The position numbers were made by a program, and so were the translations under genes. Shown here one piece after another: positions 29,202 through 38,158 of a stretch of 44,942 bases of DNA; position 1 is the stretch's first letter; each line of letters opens with the position of its first letter. Under the pieces are notes generated by a model, which worked only from the letters and a program-made list of their open reading frames with translations, had not been told where the DNA came from and searched no databases. This DNA comes from a virus: IMG/VR virus record IMGVR_UViG_3300035180_001002, positions 1 through 44,942 of that record. One strand, given 5' to 3'.

Positions 29202-29520
29202 AGTCATCAACAATTCAGGTTTGCGGCCCGTTGGCCGTGCGGTCCTGGTTCAGCCTTATAAGGTTGAAGAGTACACCGCAGGGGGTCTGATCCTGCCTGA
29301 CGAGGTTCGCAAGAAGGACCAACTCGCTGAGCAGCGTGCGGTGATCATTGAAATCGCCCCCGGGGCCTGGGCCGGTGAATCCACCCCCCGCGCCCAAGTG
29401 GGCGACCGGATTCTGTTCTCCAAGTGGGCCGGTTACCAAACCATCGGTCCTAAGGATGCAGGGCAGTACCGGATTGTCAATGACTCGGACATTTTCACAG
29501 TCATCACTGAAGGAGAGTAA
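29194..29520 (+). CDS. GroES-like co-chaperonin
   Basis: A 108-residue Cpn10 homologue. LRPVGRAVLVQPY, the mobile loop with TAGGLILPDEV and the acidic roof strands match GroES, whose mobile loop has GGIVL. It should cap host GroEL and help fold phage proteins, most likely the capsid protein, as gp31 does for T4. It is placed between portal and scaffold, so it is made with the head proteins. Confidence 0.88.
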   Translation: MNEVINNSGLRPVGRAVLVQPYKVEEYTAGGLILPDEVRKKDQLAEQRAVIIEIAPGAWAGESTPRAQVGDRILFSKWAGYQTIGPKDAGQYRIVNDSDIFTVITEGE

Positions 29521-29523
29521 GTC

Positions 29524-30348
29524 ATGGATGTCGAGCAGAAAGCAATTGAACTGGGGTGGGTGCCTCAGGATCAGTTTCGGGGTGAGGCTTCGAAGTGGAT
29601 CGACGCTGAAACGTTTGTGGCTCGCGGTGAGGAGATCATGCCGATCTTGCGCCAGAATAACAAGCGGCTGACGGCTGACCTGGATTTGACCCGGGCTGAA
29701 ATCGCCGGCATGAAAGCGGCGCTGGCTGAAGCCAATGAGTCGATGGCGGCGCTCCGTGAACATAGCGAGACTTCCGCGAAGCGGGCTTATGACCAAGCTT
29801 TGCGGGACCTTACTGAGCAGCGGCGCGTTGCGGTACGTGAGGGGGATGGCGAGCGCATTGTCGAGTTGGAAGACCAGCTGGACGCGCTGAAGACCTCCGG
29901 CCCGGCGATCCCCAAAGCCGAGAAGAAGGCAACCAAGGAAGATCCACCGACCGGCACCCCAACTCTGAGCGATTCGGACAAGGCCGAGTATGAGGCTTGG
30001 CAGACCGACAACAAGGAATGGTTGTCGGACAAAACCCAATCGGCCTACGGGGCCAGTGTCGCGGCCTTCCTCCGCAGCACGAATCCGGAAGTCAAAGGTC
30101 GCGCATTTCTCGACCTGATTTCGAAAGAGGTTGAGAAGCGGTTTCCCAAGGAATCTCCCGTTAATCGCGTTGAAGGCGGTCAGCGCAACGATGGCCAGGG
30201 TACCGGCCGGAAAACCTTCGCTTCCTTGCCCGCTGATGCGAAAGAGGCTTGCACCCGTCAAGCCGAAAAACTGGTGGGCAAGAACAAGGCATTCAAGACA
30301 ATGGCCGAGTGGCAAGCTCACTACGTCCAAACCTATGACTGGAGTTGA
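29524..30348 (+). CDS. Head scaffolding protein
   Basis: A 274-residue acidic, coiled-coil protein. The N-terminus has KAIELGWVPQDQFRGEASKWIDAETFV; a heptad-rich region spans about residues 60-125 (RAEIAGMKAALAEANES, ERIVELEDQLDAL), and a Pro/Ala/Lys linker follows. The C-terminus, which in scaffolds binds the capsid shell, is basic and aromatic (KTMAEWQAHYVQTYDWS). Position before the capsid genes supports it. Confidence 0.8.
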   Translation: MDVEQKAIELGWVPQDQFRGEASKWIDAETFVARGEEIMPILRQNNKRLTADLDLTRAEIAGMKAALAEANESMAALREHSETSAKRAYDQALRDLTEQRRVAVREGDGERIVELEDQLDALKTSGPAIPKAEKKATKEDPPTGTPTLSDSDKAEYEAWQTDNKEWLSDKTQSAYGASVAAFLRSTNPEVKGRAFLDLISKEVEKRFPKESPVNRVEGGQRNDGQGTGRKTFASLPADAKEACTRQAEKLVGKNKAFKTMAEWQAHYVQTYDWS

Positions 30349-30351
30349 GCC

Positions 30352-30879
30352 ATGGACAAGAATCCTCAGATGGTCGGGCAGTCGCCCGACGACGCGAATC
30401 CCTCGATCTCTCAGGAAGATCGGATCGAGACACAACGCGCCCGGCGTATTCCGATGAGCGTGCCTCAAGCGCGTATGGCGACCCCCGCCATTCCGGGATA
30501 CCACCTCCACTGGTTCAACGACACGCCGGGCCGCATCATTCAGGCACAGAATGCGGGCTACACGTTCGTGAACATGGAGGAAACTCATGTGAATTCACGT
30601 GACGTTGCCGGTTCGTCTGAGGACTTCGGGTCTTCCGACATGGGCACCCGCATTTCCACGGTCGTGGGGGAGTCGGCGGATGGTGGCGCTCAACGCGCTT
30701 ACCTGATGAAGATTCCCGAAGAGTTTTTTCAGGAAGATCAGAAGGCACTGGAATCGCGCAACGCTGCCATCGATCAAGCAATGCGCGCAGGTAAACAGAA
30801 TCCGACAAACCCCGGCGATGATGCCCAGAGGTATGTGAAGACCTCGAGTGTCCGTCAATCCTTCAACAGGAGTTCCTGA
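30352..30879 (+). CDS. Head-associated protein (175 aa)
   Basis: A 175-residue protein with a disordered N-terminus, then a compact part (IPGYHLHWFNDTPGRIIQAQNAGYTFVN) and a helical acidic segment (EEFFQEDQKALESRNAAIDQAM). I recall similar proteins just before the decoration and capsid genes of podoviruses; their role is not certain. GGAG before the ATG. Confidence 0.65.
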   Translation: MDKNPQMVGQSPDDANPSISQEDRIETQRARRIPMSVPQARMATPAIPGYHLHWFNDTPGRIIQAQNAGYTFVNMEETHVNSRDVAGSSEDFGSSDMGTRISTVVGESADGGAQRAYLMKIPEEFFQEDQKALESRNAAIDQAMRAGKQNPTNPGDDAQRYVKTSSVRQSFNRSS

Positions 30880-30881
30880 AA

Positions 30882-31502
30882 ATGCCCAACATCAATGCGC
30901 CTGCAGGGCTTGCCCCTGTCATGTATCGCAATGGTGCCAAGTGGAACGGGCAAGCGCGTTTGTACGCGATTGCCGCCGCTGACATCAATGCCATCTATGT
31001 CGGTGATCCGGTCAAGGTGACCGGCGCTGCTGACGCCAACGGCGTGCAAGTCGTTACCTTGGCCACGGCCGGGGCGATCATGCGCGGCGTCGTGGTTTCG
31101 GTCGGCGTGGCTCTGCCGTATGGCTACCAAGGCGGTCCGATGATCAACCCGAATGACCTGACCAAGACCAACCGCCCCTCCGGCGCGCAGTCGCAGGTTT
31201 ACTTCGCGATGGTTGTCGATGATCCGAATGTGATCTTTGAGATCCAGGAAGCGTACACTGCCACTCCGACGACCAACGCCCAAATGGCCAAGAATGCGAA
31301 CTTCGTGTACGCGGCCCCGGCGACTGGCGTTTACTGGTCCGGCGTGACCTTGGACCAATCGACGCTGGCGGTCACTGCCACGCTGAACTTGAAGATCCTC
31401 GGTGCCGTCCAGCGGCTGGACAACACTCCGTACACGACCTACCAGCGCTTGCTGGTGTCGATCAACAACCACGACTTCAACGCCGGCATCGTCGGCTTGT
31501 AA
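30882..31502 (+). CDS. Capsid decoration-like structural protein (206 aa)
   Basis: A 206-residue beta-rich protein (MPNINAPAGLAPVMYRNGAKWNGQARLYAI...). GDPVKVTGAADANG, AIMRGVVVSVGVALPYGYQGG and the C-terminal YQRLLVSINNHDFN are typical of phage head-surface proteins encoded beside the capsid. Decoration or stabilisation of the shell is inferred. GGAG lies 9 bases before the ATG. Confidence 0.7.
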   Translation: MPNINAPAGLAPVMYRNGAKWNGQARLYAIAAADINAIYVGDPVKVTGAADANGVQVVTLATAGAIMRGVVVSVGVALPYGYQGGPMINPNDLTKTNRPSGAQSQVYFAMVVDDPNVIFEIQEAYTATPTTNAQMAKNANFVYAAPATGVYWSGVTLDQSTLAVTATLNLKILGAVQRLDNTPYTTYQRLLVSINNHDFNAGIVGL

Positions 31503-31528
31503 GTCACTGAACTTCAAGGAGAATCATC

Positions 31529-32449
31529 ATGGCAGGTGGTGGCATCATCAACACTGGCTCGCATCCCAAGGCACTTTGGCCCGGGGTGCACGCGTTTTGG
31601 GGCCAGATCTTCAACGAGCATCCGCCCGAGTACACCGACTTGTTCGACATGGACACGTCGACCCAAGCATATGAGGAAGATGTTCAAGTCACGGGCTTTG
31701 GCTTGGCGCAGGTCAAGGGCGAAGGCGCTCCGATCAGCTACGACTCGGAAACGCAAGGCCCGGTCTCCCGTTACGTGCACGTGGCCTATTCCCTGGGCTA
31801 CATCGTGACGCACGAAGAGATCCAGGACAACCTGTACGAGAAGCTGGCCATGCGCCGGGCGAAGGCCAATGCCTTCTCCATGACGCAGACGGTCGAGAAC
31901 CTCTCGGCGGCGTTCTACAACCGCGCGTTCAACGCGAGCTACACGTTGGCTGATGGTCAGCCGTTGTTGAGCAGCGCCCACCCGTTCACCACGGGCGGCA
32001 GCTTCTCAAACCAGTTGACCCCGGCAGCGGACCTGAGTGAATCGGCCTTGGAAGACATCTGCATTCAGCTGATGGGCTTCCAGACCGATCGCGGTCTGCT
32101 GATCAATGTGATGCCGCGTTCGCTGCACGTGCCGCGCCAGGAATGGTACAACGCCAACCGCATCTTGAAGTCGGTGTTGCAAAACGACACCGCCAACAAT
32201 GCGATCAACGTCTTGGCCGCGACCAATGCCTTCCCCGAGGGCATCAAGCTGAACCACTACTTCACGGCACCACATGCGTGGTTTGTCCGCACCAACGTGC
32301 AGAACGGCCTCACATTCTTCTGGCGCGAGAAGCCATCGTTCGACCAGGACAACGACTTCGATACCAAGAACGCCAAGGCCGCAAGCTACATGCGTTTGTC
32401 GATGGGTTGCACTGATCCCCGTGCGCTGATCGGTTCCAACGGGCCGTAA
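31529..32449 (+). CDS. Major capsid protein
   Basis: A 306-residue protein, likely HK97-fold. AGGGIINTGSHPKALWPGVHAFWG at the start, GYIVTHEEIQDNLYEKL and AKANAFSMTQTVENLSAAFYNRAFN in the middle, and ITLISRP-like late strands fit the podoviral capsid family with no N-terminal delta domain. A strong AAGGAG precedes the ATG, expected for the most abundant protein. A structured region with hairpins follows. Confidence 0.85.
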   Translation: MAGGGIINTGSHPKALWPGVHAFWGQIFNEHPPEYTDLFDMDTSTQAYEEDVQVTGFGLAQVKGEGAPISYDSETQGPVSRYVHVAYSLGYIVTHEEIQDNLYEKLAMRRAKANAFSMTQTVENLSAAFYNRAFNASYTLADGQPLLSSAHPFTTGGSFSNQLTPAADLSESALEDICIQLMGFQTDRGLLINVMPRSLHVPRQEWYNANRILKSVLQNDTANNAINVLAATNAFPEGIKLNHYFTAPHAWFVRTNVQNGLTFFWREKPSFDQDNDFDTKNAKAASYMRLSMGCTDPRALIGSNGP

Positions 32450-32475
32450 CAAGCCTCTGGTGAGAAAACAGTTTA

Positions 32476-32543
32476 GGGGGGAGCTGTTCAAAACCCCCCG
32501 CCCTCTCCAAGATGCGTCGGCTTCCGGCGCGTTTCAATAAACG
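32476..32543 (+). terminator. Hairpins after the capsid gene (partial terminator?)
   Basis: GGGGGG-N12-CCCCCC (32476-32499), then GCGTCGG-CTT-CCGGCGC followed by GTTTC (32514-32534), then CGTTT-CAAT-AAACG (32530-32543) just before the next ribosome site. The second is terminator-like with a short T run. It may lower expression of genes after the capsid gene. Confidence 0.6.
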
Positions 32544-32558
32544 TCTTAGGAGAATCCC

Positions 32559-33731
32559 ATGGCTGGTCCCGTTCGTTTTCCCCGTGGTTTGTCGACCTTC
32601 CCGTCGCGCCATACCCTCAATTCGTTCCCCATCGGCACGAGTCCCTCGCAGATCGCCTTCTTTGAAGACTTCCTGCCGTACCGCGCCGGTGATTACTTGG
32701 TCACCCAGACCAACGGCAGTGCGACCCCCTTGTCCTTCAACAGTGGCGCGATCAAGTTGGCCACCACCGGCACGACCGCTGCTGATAAGATCCAGATGAT
32801 CCGCAACGGCAACGTCGCGGGTCCTGGTGCATTGCCCTACGCATTCATCCCCGGTCAGCAACTCTGGTATAACTGCCGTGTGGCCTATCCCCGTTCGGTA
32901 CTGAATACCAACGATACCGACATCCAGTTCGGTCTGTTGAGCAACACCGGTGTGGTTGGCAACAATGCCGCTTACTTCAGCAAGAGTGCTGGCGGTACGG
33001 CGGTGGACTTCATCCTCAAGCAAGGTGGCACCACCACCAAGTTCAACAACATCGGTGATCTGGCCCTGCCTTCCGGCATCTATGGCGATTCCCAGTCGAC
33101 CAGTGGCGTCTTGCGGGCCACCATCGCAGGCAATGCGTTCAGCCAGATTTCGGTCGCGCAGCCGGGTTCCGGTTACATGGTCGCGCCGCTGATCTTGACG
33201 ACTGCTGCTGCCGGTGGTACCGTAGGCAGCATTCCGGCGATCTGCAGCCTGGGTTCCGCTTCTTTTGCGGCCAATACCGGTGCTCCGATCCAGACCACCC
33301 AGTTGCCGTACGCTTCGCTCTATGCCCCGTTCATCAATAATGCGGGCAGCGGCTTCACCAACCAAGGTCCGCTGAACACGCTGCTGGAAGTGGAACCGCT
33401 GCTGGACTTTTCGTTTTATTACGATGGTGGCGATACGATCTTCGTGGGCGTCAACGGTCGTACGTTGTTCTCGATCGGTGCGTCGGGCAACCCGGCTAAC
33501 TCCATCGTCCTGGGCAACAACACCAACATGGCGAGCTATGCGGGCGGTCCGAGCTTGTATTGTGGTTCGAACCTGTCGGCGAACATCATGCCGGTTCAGC
33601 AAGCCCCCGGGTCGGTGTTCGGCATTGCGCCTTTCGGCGGCATGGCTCCGGGCTTCGCGATGTCGAACACCACAGCCGCTGCCCGGTCGTTCTATATCAT
33701 TGAGAACTCGGTCGCGGTGGAGTACCTCTGA
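32559..33731 (+). CDS. Virion surface protein with GSGY module (390 aa)
   Basis: A 390-residue protein: an N-terminal FPRGLSTFPSRHTLNSFPIGTSPSQIAFFEDFLPY, then a jelly-roll-like region, and near residues 195-225 a small Gly-rich beta module (ISVAQPGSGYMVAPLILTT) like those in the two enzyme-bearing tail proteins downstream. The C-terminal half returns to the main fold. TAGGAG precedes the ATG. A head fibre or tail structural role is inferred from position and composition. Confidence 0.65.
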   Translation: MAGPVRFPRGLSTFPSRHTLNSFPIGTSPSQIAFFEDFLPYRAGDYLVTQTNGSATPLSFNSGAIKLATTGTTAADKIQMIRNGNVAGPGALPYAFIPGQQLWYNCRVAYPRSVLNTNDTDIQFGLLSNTGVVGNNAAYFSKSAGGTAVDFILKQGGTTTKFNNIGDLALPSGIYGDSQSTSGVLRATIAGNAFSQISVAQPGSGYMVAPLILTTAAAGGTVGSIPAICSLGSASFAANTGAPIQTTQLPYASLYAPFINNAGSGFTNQGPLNTLLEVEPLLDFSFYYDGGDTIFVGVNGRTLFSIGASGNPANSIVLGNNTNMASYAGGPSLYCGSNLSANIMPVQQAPGSVFGIAPFGGMAPGFAMSNTTAAARSFYIIENSVAVEYL

Positions 33732-34141
33732 TGCTTCAATTCCGCGCCCACATGATTCATGATGCGATCAAGAATGCGTCGGTCCAGCTTCAAGCGTGGC
33801 CGTCTTATGACGACTGCAAGTCCGAAGAGTGGTACACCGTCATCGCATTGAAGAACTTGCATCACCCCGCTGTTACCGTCCGGGTCGACGCCGTGTTTCA
33901 TGTGATCGCGGAAGGTATGGAAGTCCAATTCGGTTGGGGCACGCAAGGTGGTGACGTTGAAACCTTCATGCAGTTCAGTGGCCGTGGTCGGATTGACTTC
34001 TCCGAAGTGTCGGGTATCCATGCGGTCGGTCTTCCGTCGCCTTTGTCTGAGGTCAAATTCAGGATCATCGGGGAAATGAAAAATCCCTCCCCGGTGATCC
34101 TGATCACCTTGGATCTATCGAAGCATCAAGGAGTGCAATGA
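33731..34141 (+). CDS. Virion structural-type protein (136 aa)
   Basis: A 136-residue alpha/beta protein (MLQFRAHMIHDAIKNASVQLQAWPS...) with an extended VTVRVDAVFHVIAEGMEVQFGWG strand block. Start overlaps the previous stop as TGATG and its own stop overlaps the next start as ATGATG, so the three are coupled. No family recognised. Confidence 0.6.
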   Translation: MLQFRAHMIHDAIKNASVQLQAWPSYDDCKSEEWYTVIALKNLHHPAVTVRVDAVFHVIAEGMEVQFGWGTQGGDVETFMQFSGRGRIDFSEVSGIHAVGLPSPLSEVKFRIIGEMKNPSPVILITLDLSKHQGVQ

Positions 34142-34761
34142 TGGGTTCCTCTCAAGCAGTCTACCTGAAGGCGGGGGAACAGCCCCAGTACTTTCAGTTC
34201 GGCCCCCCGGCGTTCGGTGCGTCAAATCTGACCACCACCAACCAATCCAGTCAGCCGATCTATAAGGAGGGGCTCTACTCGACCTTCCAGGCGATCCTGA
34301 CCGGTATCGGGGTTCTCGCGGCTACCGTGACCCTCCAGGTGTCGAACGAGGACGCTACTGGCCGGGGTTACATCCTCGGCGGCGGCAATTCCCCAGGCGG
34401 TCCTGTCGATACGGCGAATGCGTCACCCACGCTTACGTCGCGGGGGTTCCAGTTCACCCCGAATCTCATTGGCGCTCTGGTCATCGCCCCGAATGTGCCT
34501 GCGGGCACAACGGTTTCGGCAGTCGCCGCGAATGGCGGTTCGCTTACCATGAGCGCGAACGCAACCGCTTCGGCCTCCGCAGTTCAGGGTTCGATTTTCG
34601 CCCAGAACTGGATCGCGACCCCGCTGGCCACGATCACGTTGAACGGTTCGACTTCCGTCAGCGATGGTTTCACAACCACCGCCCCCTGGCGGTATGTACG
34701 TGCCGTCGTTTCCGGACTGACCGGTACGAATGCTGCCGTCGCGATCTTGATGGGGTGCTGA
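34138..34761 (+). CDS. Virion structural protein (207 aa)
   Basis: A 207-residue Thr/Ala/Gly-rich beta protein. AGEQPQYFQFGPPAFG and TFQAILTGIGVLAATVTLQVSNEDATGR occur in phage tail or head decoration proteins that form Ig-like sandwiches. A central insert (TSRGFQFTPNLIGALVIAPNVPAGTTVSAVAANGGSLT) is a repeat-like beta hairpin. Two ATGs in tandem (34138, 34141) are possible starts. Confidence 0.6.
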   Translation: MMGSSQAVYLKAGEQPQYFQFGPPAFGASNLTTTNQSSQPIYKEGLYSTFQAILTGIGVLAATVTLQVSNEDATGRGYILGGGNSPGGPVDTANASPTLTSRGFQFTPNLIGALVIAPNVPAGTTVSAVAANGGSLTMSANATASASAVQGSIFAQNWIATPLATITLNGSTSVSDGFTTTAPWRYVRAVVSGLTGTNAAVAILMGC

Positions 34762-34762
34762 A

Positions 34763-35737
34763 ATGTCAGTATCTGTCAACAATCAAGTCGCGGGCAATGT
34801 CTCGTTCAACCTCGCCACCCAAGCGGGGTTGAACGCTCTTTCGCACGGCTACACAGTCAGTCCGGTCGGCATCAAGACCGGTATCGGTGCGCCGGTCTTT
34901 CCTTCAGATATGGGGAACATCAGTACCTGTGTCCCGGGGATGGGCAACTGGTGGCCGATGACCGATGGCGGGGGCACGATCGTCACTGATGACTTCGCCA
35001 TGTTGCCGATGAACCTGTTGGGGACTTCCGGTTCCCAATGGGACGCCCGGTACCCTGGTGTCACGCTGAACGGTACGAACAATGCGTTGCAGATGCCCTT
35101 CGCCGGGTTAGTGGCCCCCGCTGCTTGGCCTTATGCCGGACTTCGACATTGTACGAACCTCGCCTCGTTGGCAGTTGGTGATGCTATCTACGTCTGGGGC
35201 ATTTTGACTCACGACACGTCGTTCGGGTCGTCGTGCTACATCTTCCAATCTGGCCTGGGTGGTGTCAATGGTTGGGGCATTCGGGCCAGCAACCAGACGA
35301 CCCTTGCATTCGATCATCGAGCGGCTGGGTCGTCCAACAACGATATTGAACAGTTCGGGATATCGCTGAAGGGCAGCAGTGCCAACAACACCCGCACGGC
35401 GTTCGCGCTGATGGTCACCCCGAATACGAACGGTCAGACCATCGAATGCCACCTCCACATGAAGTACATGGGTCAGCCGGTTCGTGACAACTCATGCTCG
35501 ATCCTGAACATTGCTCGGAACGGCATTGGCGGCTCCAGTCCCGCGACTTACGCGGCGGCGCAGATCGCCTGGGGTTGTAGCACCAACAGTTCTGAGGCCA
35601 GCACTAGCAACTACATGAAGGCATCGATGCTGAACATGGGCATCTGGCGGCGCGAAAGGGTGGCCGGGCTGCCCAAGAGCATCGTCGAGAACCTCGCCAG
35701 GGACCCCAAGTCCTTCCCTGCGGCCCTGTACGTCTAA
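34763..35737 (+). CDS. Lectin/LamG-like virion protein (324 aa)
   Basis: A 324-residue protein whose core (DARYPGVTLNGTNNALQMPFAG, AIYVWGILTHD, SSCYIFQSG and WGIRASNQTTLAFDHRAAG) resembles a concanavalin-like beta sandwich. The C-terminus, ASMLNMGIWRRERVAGLPKSIVENLARDPKSFP, is seen in virion proteins that bind a partner. It could bind glycans or the next protein. No enzyme motif seen. Confidence 0.6.
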   Translation: MSVSVNNQVAGNVSFNLATQAGLNALSHGYTVSPVGIKTGIGAPVFPSDMGNISTCVPGMGNWWPMTDGGGTIVTDDFAMLPMNLLGTSGSQWDARYPGVTLNGTNNALQMPFAGLVAPAAWPYAGLRHCTNLASLAVGDAIYVWGILTHDTSFGSSCYIFQSGLGGVNGWGIRASNQTTLAFDHRAAGSSNNDIEQFGISLKGSSANNTRTAFALMVTPNTNGQTIECHLHMKYMGQPVRDNSCSILNIARNGIGGSSPATYAAAQIAWGCSTNSSEASTSNYMKASMLNMGIWRRERVAGLPKSIVENLARDPKSFPAALYV

Positions 35738-35747
35738 GGAGATCGTT

Positions 35748-37571
35748 GTGAGTTCAATGCACGTATTTCTCGGTTGCATCCGGCCTTCGTACCCGGTCAA
35801 CCCGAAGCATATCCTCGCGGGCGGTATCTCCAGTTTGGCTAGCCTCGGCGACTTCATCTACAACTACCAAAACTTCTACCGGGGGGCGTCCGATTCGACT
35901 CCCCAAATCGGATATCTGAAGAACGGTTCCGGTGCTTCGGTCCAGTTCGGGGCGGCGGTGAACGGACAGCTACCTGCCGGTGCTGCCGGTACCGGTGTTG
36001 TGGGCGGGTCTGGTTACCCGACTGGAACGATGGTCGTTACTTTGACCGGCAGCGGTGGTAATACGGCCTATGGCACTGCTACTTTCGTGGCGGGTGCATT
36101 GACCGGGGTCACATTGGCCAGCGCCAACAACTTCGGCGGCGGTATCGGTGGCTACAACAACGCTGGTGTAGCCACCTTCACGATCGATGACATCGGGACT
36201 TCGGCCTATGTCCTGCGCCAGATCCTGAATGCCTGGAGTACGGTTGACAAGTACAACCTATTGATCGCGCCGACGTCGTATAAGAAGTATGCCATCTGTG
36301 ACGACCATGAATGGTCCGACAACTGTGACTGGACGGTCACCAAGTTGAATAGCCAGTTCGGCGGCGGCATCTTCTCGAGTGCCGCTGATGTTGGCCAGTA
36401 CTATCTGAAGCAGCAGACCGGCCTGGCCTCCTTCATCACGGCGTACACCGACGTTCCGGCGTGGCGGACGTATGGGGGCGATGTTCCCGCTGCATTGGTT
36501 GGTACGTTGACGAGTGGCCAGATCCTGATCAAGGATTTCTACATCGACTTCGATGACAACGGCGCGGTGGTCGGCACTTCAGTTGCTCCAGCCCCCGGGG
36601 GCACGCATCGGCATTACTACACCGATTCGGTCGGCAGCAAGAGCCCGCTTGGTGACCCGGACGATGGGACTCCCGGCACGAATGGTGTCGTGAAGACGAT
36701 GTACGGGGCTGGTCAGAAAGCCCGATTCCTTGCTGCGGCCCAAGATGCGACCAACAAGGGCATATTCTTTGTCTGGTGTTCGAGCAAGGACAAGTACAAC
36801 GTCGACAACGGTGACGGTGATTACGTCTTCAGCTTCGAACGCGATGCAATCCTGACTGCTTTGGATGCGATGGGCTGCAGTTACTTGGTGGTCACCAGCG
36901 ACCGTCACAACATGCATGCGTCACACGCCTACAAGGCCGATGGTGCGGCCTATGATGTCGAAGTTCTTTGTGGCTGCCCGACCGCCACGGAAACGATGGG
37001 GATGACCCCATATGCCCAGAATGACTGGATGGACGGTAGACCTGATTCGACTGGCTTCACCCGGGTGTACTGGGATAGTTCGGCACGAACTATGTACGCG
37101 GCGATCGTTGACCACAACTCGGGCGACATCCTGAAGGCCATCGCGGTCCCGATGGGTTCGCGCAAGGCATCGATGAAGTGGGTCAGCCATCGTCGGCCTT
37201 ATCCGCCGTTGAACGACCTGAACGCCCTTCCGACTGAGCAGATGTTCACCCTGTTGTCGACCGGCTCAGCGCCTGCACAGCAATTCCCGATCCCGCTGGC
37301 CCCTTGCCTCTATGCGAACCTTCCCGCCGTGGCAGCGGTGCCTACCAACACTAGAATTCGGGTCCTGGATGTTGGTACGAAGGGCAGCTGGTGGTATAAC
37401 CGGGGTGACCTCTGGTTCCCGGATGGGCCGATCACGGTCACCGGCACGCCGCTTGGGGTTGTGGTGGCCCCGGTCGGGTCAATCGCGGTCCGGACGGATG
37501 GGGGCGCGGCTACTTCTTTTTACGTGAAGGAAAGTGGTACCGGTGCCTCGACTGGCTGGGTGGCCAAGTAA
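35748..37571 (+). CDS. PhoD-like metallophosphatase virion protein (607 aa)
   Basis: A 607-residue protein from a GTG with AAGGAG upstream. LGDFIY (33-38), CDDHEWSDN (184-192) and TSDRHN (383-388) match the PhoD family metal-binding blocks (GD-Y, DDHE, GDRH). A Gly-rich beta module (about 85-148, with GGSGYPTGTMVVTLTG) is inserted between the first two. The C-terminal 90 residues (TRIRVLDVG..., then SFYVKESGTGASTGWVAK) are a phage tail-type assembly domain. It could hydrolyse phosphodiesters or phosphomonoesters of a surface polymer such as a capsule or a phosphate-bearing O-chain. That is inference; activity is untested. Confidence 0.8.
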   Translation: MSSMHVFLGCIRPSYPVNPKHILAGGISSLASLGDFIYNYQNFYRGASDSTPQIGYLKNGSGASVQFGAAVNGQLPAGAAGTGVVGGSGYPTGTMVVTLTGSGGNTAYGTATFVAGALTGVTLASANNFGGGIGGYNNAGVATFTIDDIGTSAYVLRQILNAWSTVDKYNLLIAPTSYKKYAICDDHEWSDNCDWTVTKLNSQFGGGIFSSAADVGQYYLKQQTGLASFITAYTDVPAWRTYGGDVPAALVGTLTSGQILIKDFYIDFDDNGAVVGTSVAPAPGGTHRHYYTDSVGSKSPLGDPDDGTPGTNGVVKTMYGAGQKARFLAAAQDATNKGIFFVWCSSKDKYNVDNGDGDYVFSFERDAILTALDAMGCSYLVVTSDRHNMHASHAYKADGAAYDVEVLCGCPTATETMGMTPYAQNDWMDGRPDSTGFTRVYWDSSARTMYAAIVDHNSGDILKAIAVPMGSRKASMKWVSHRRPYPPLNDLNALPTEQMFTLLSTGSAPAQQFPIPLAPCLYANLPAVAAVPTNTRIRVLDVGTKGSWWYNRGDLWFPDGPITVTGTPLGVVVAPVGSIAVRTDGGAATSFYVKESGTGASTGWVAK

Positions 37572-37864
37572 TGTCGGACACCCAAAGACCCCTGGTGGAC
37601 ACATCCGACCTCAAGGATGCGCTTGCGGACGTCCTCCGCGAATACTTCATGGATTCGGCGGTCGGTGAAACCGAGTCCGCGAATTCACATGCGATCCACC
37701 ACGAATGGATCGCTCTCCAAATGGCTAAGGAAGAACGCCGCAAGATATTCTGGCGGGCGATTGCTACCAAGGCTTTTCCGACTGCTCTCGTTTTCGTCGT
37801 GATTTCGGCCTGGACGGCGGGATGGGGCATAATTGTGAAACTCTTCTCGGAGCATTGGAAATGA
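37571..37864 (+). CDS. Small membrane protein in tail region (97 aa)
   Basis: A 97-residue protein. The first 60 residues are acidic and helical with several His, and one clear membrane helix (ATKAFPTALVFVVISAWTAGWGIIV, about 65-90) ends in a short charged tail. TAATG overlap upstream and ATGA overlap downstream. It could be a second holin or a membrane partner of the tail. The main holin is the protein at 4989-5474. Confidence 0.65.
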   Translation: MSDTQRPLVDTSDLKDALADVLREYFMDSAVGETESANSHAIHHEWIALQMAKEERRKIFWRAIATKAFPTALVFVVISAWTAGWGIIVKLFSEHWK

Positions 37865-38154
37865 AGGATTCGTCTTACAATCCTGGCGACTGGAACTCCA
37901 CATGTTACCGATGTGGGATTAAGTTCAAGGCCAGTCAGTTGCGTAAGACGTGGCAGGGGTTCTATGTCTGCGATAAGGACTGGGAGCCCCGTCATCCCCA
38001 AGACTTCGTGAAGAGTGTCCCAGACAACCCTGGTGTCCCCTGGGTCCAGCATGTAAACTGGGCCTATGTGGGTCCTGACTTCGCAACTCTGCTGATCGCA
38101 GAGAATTACGGTTTTTTGATGACCGAAGACGGTCTATTCATTCAAGTGGAGTGA
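37861..38154 (+). CDS. Zinc-ribbon tail-region protein (97 aa)
   Basis: A 97-residue protein. CYRCG (15-19) and a single C in FYVCDKDWEPRHPQDF form a short zinc-type site; the pattern CxxCG...LRKTW-G-VC...WEPRHPQDF is one I recall in many phages between tail genes. I chose the ATG at 37861 (ATGA overlap with the previous gene) over an upstream start. The role is not known. Confidence 0.75.
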   Translation: MKDSSYNPGDWNSTCYRCGIKFKASQLRKTWQGFYVCDKDWEPRHPQDFVKSVPDNPGVPWVQHVNWAYVGPDFATLLIAENYGFLMTEDGLFIQVE

Positions 38155-38158
38155 CATC

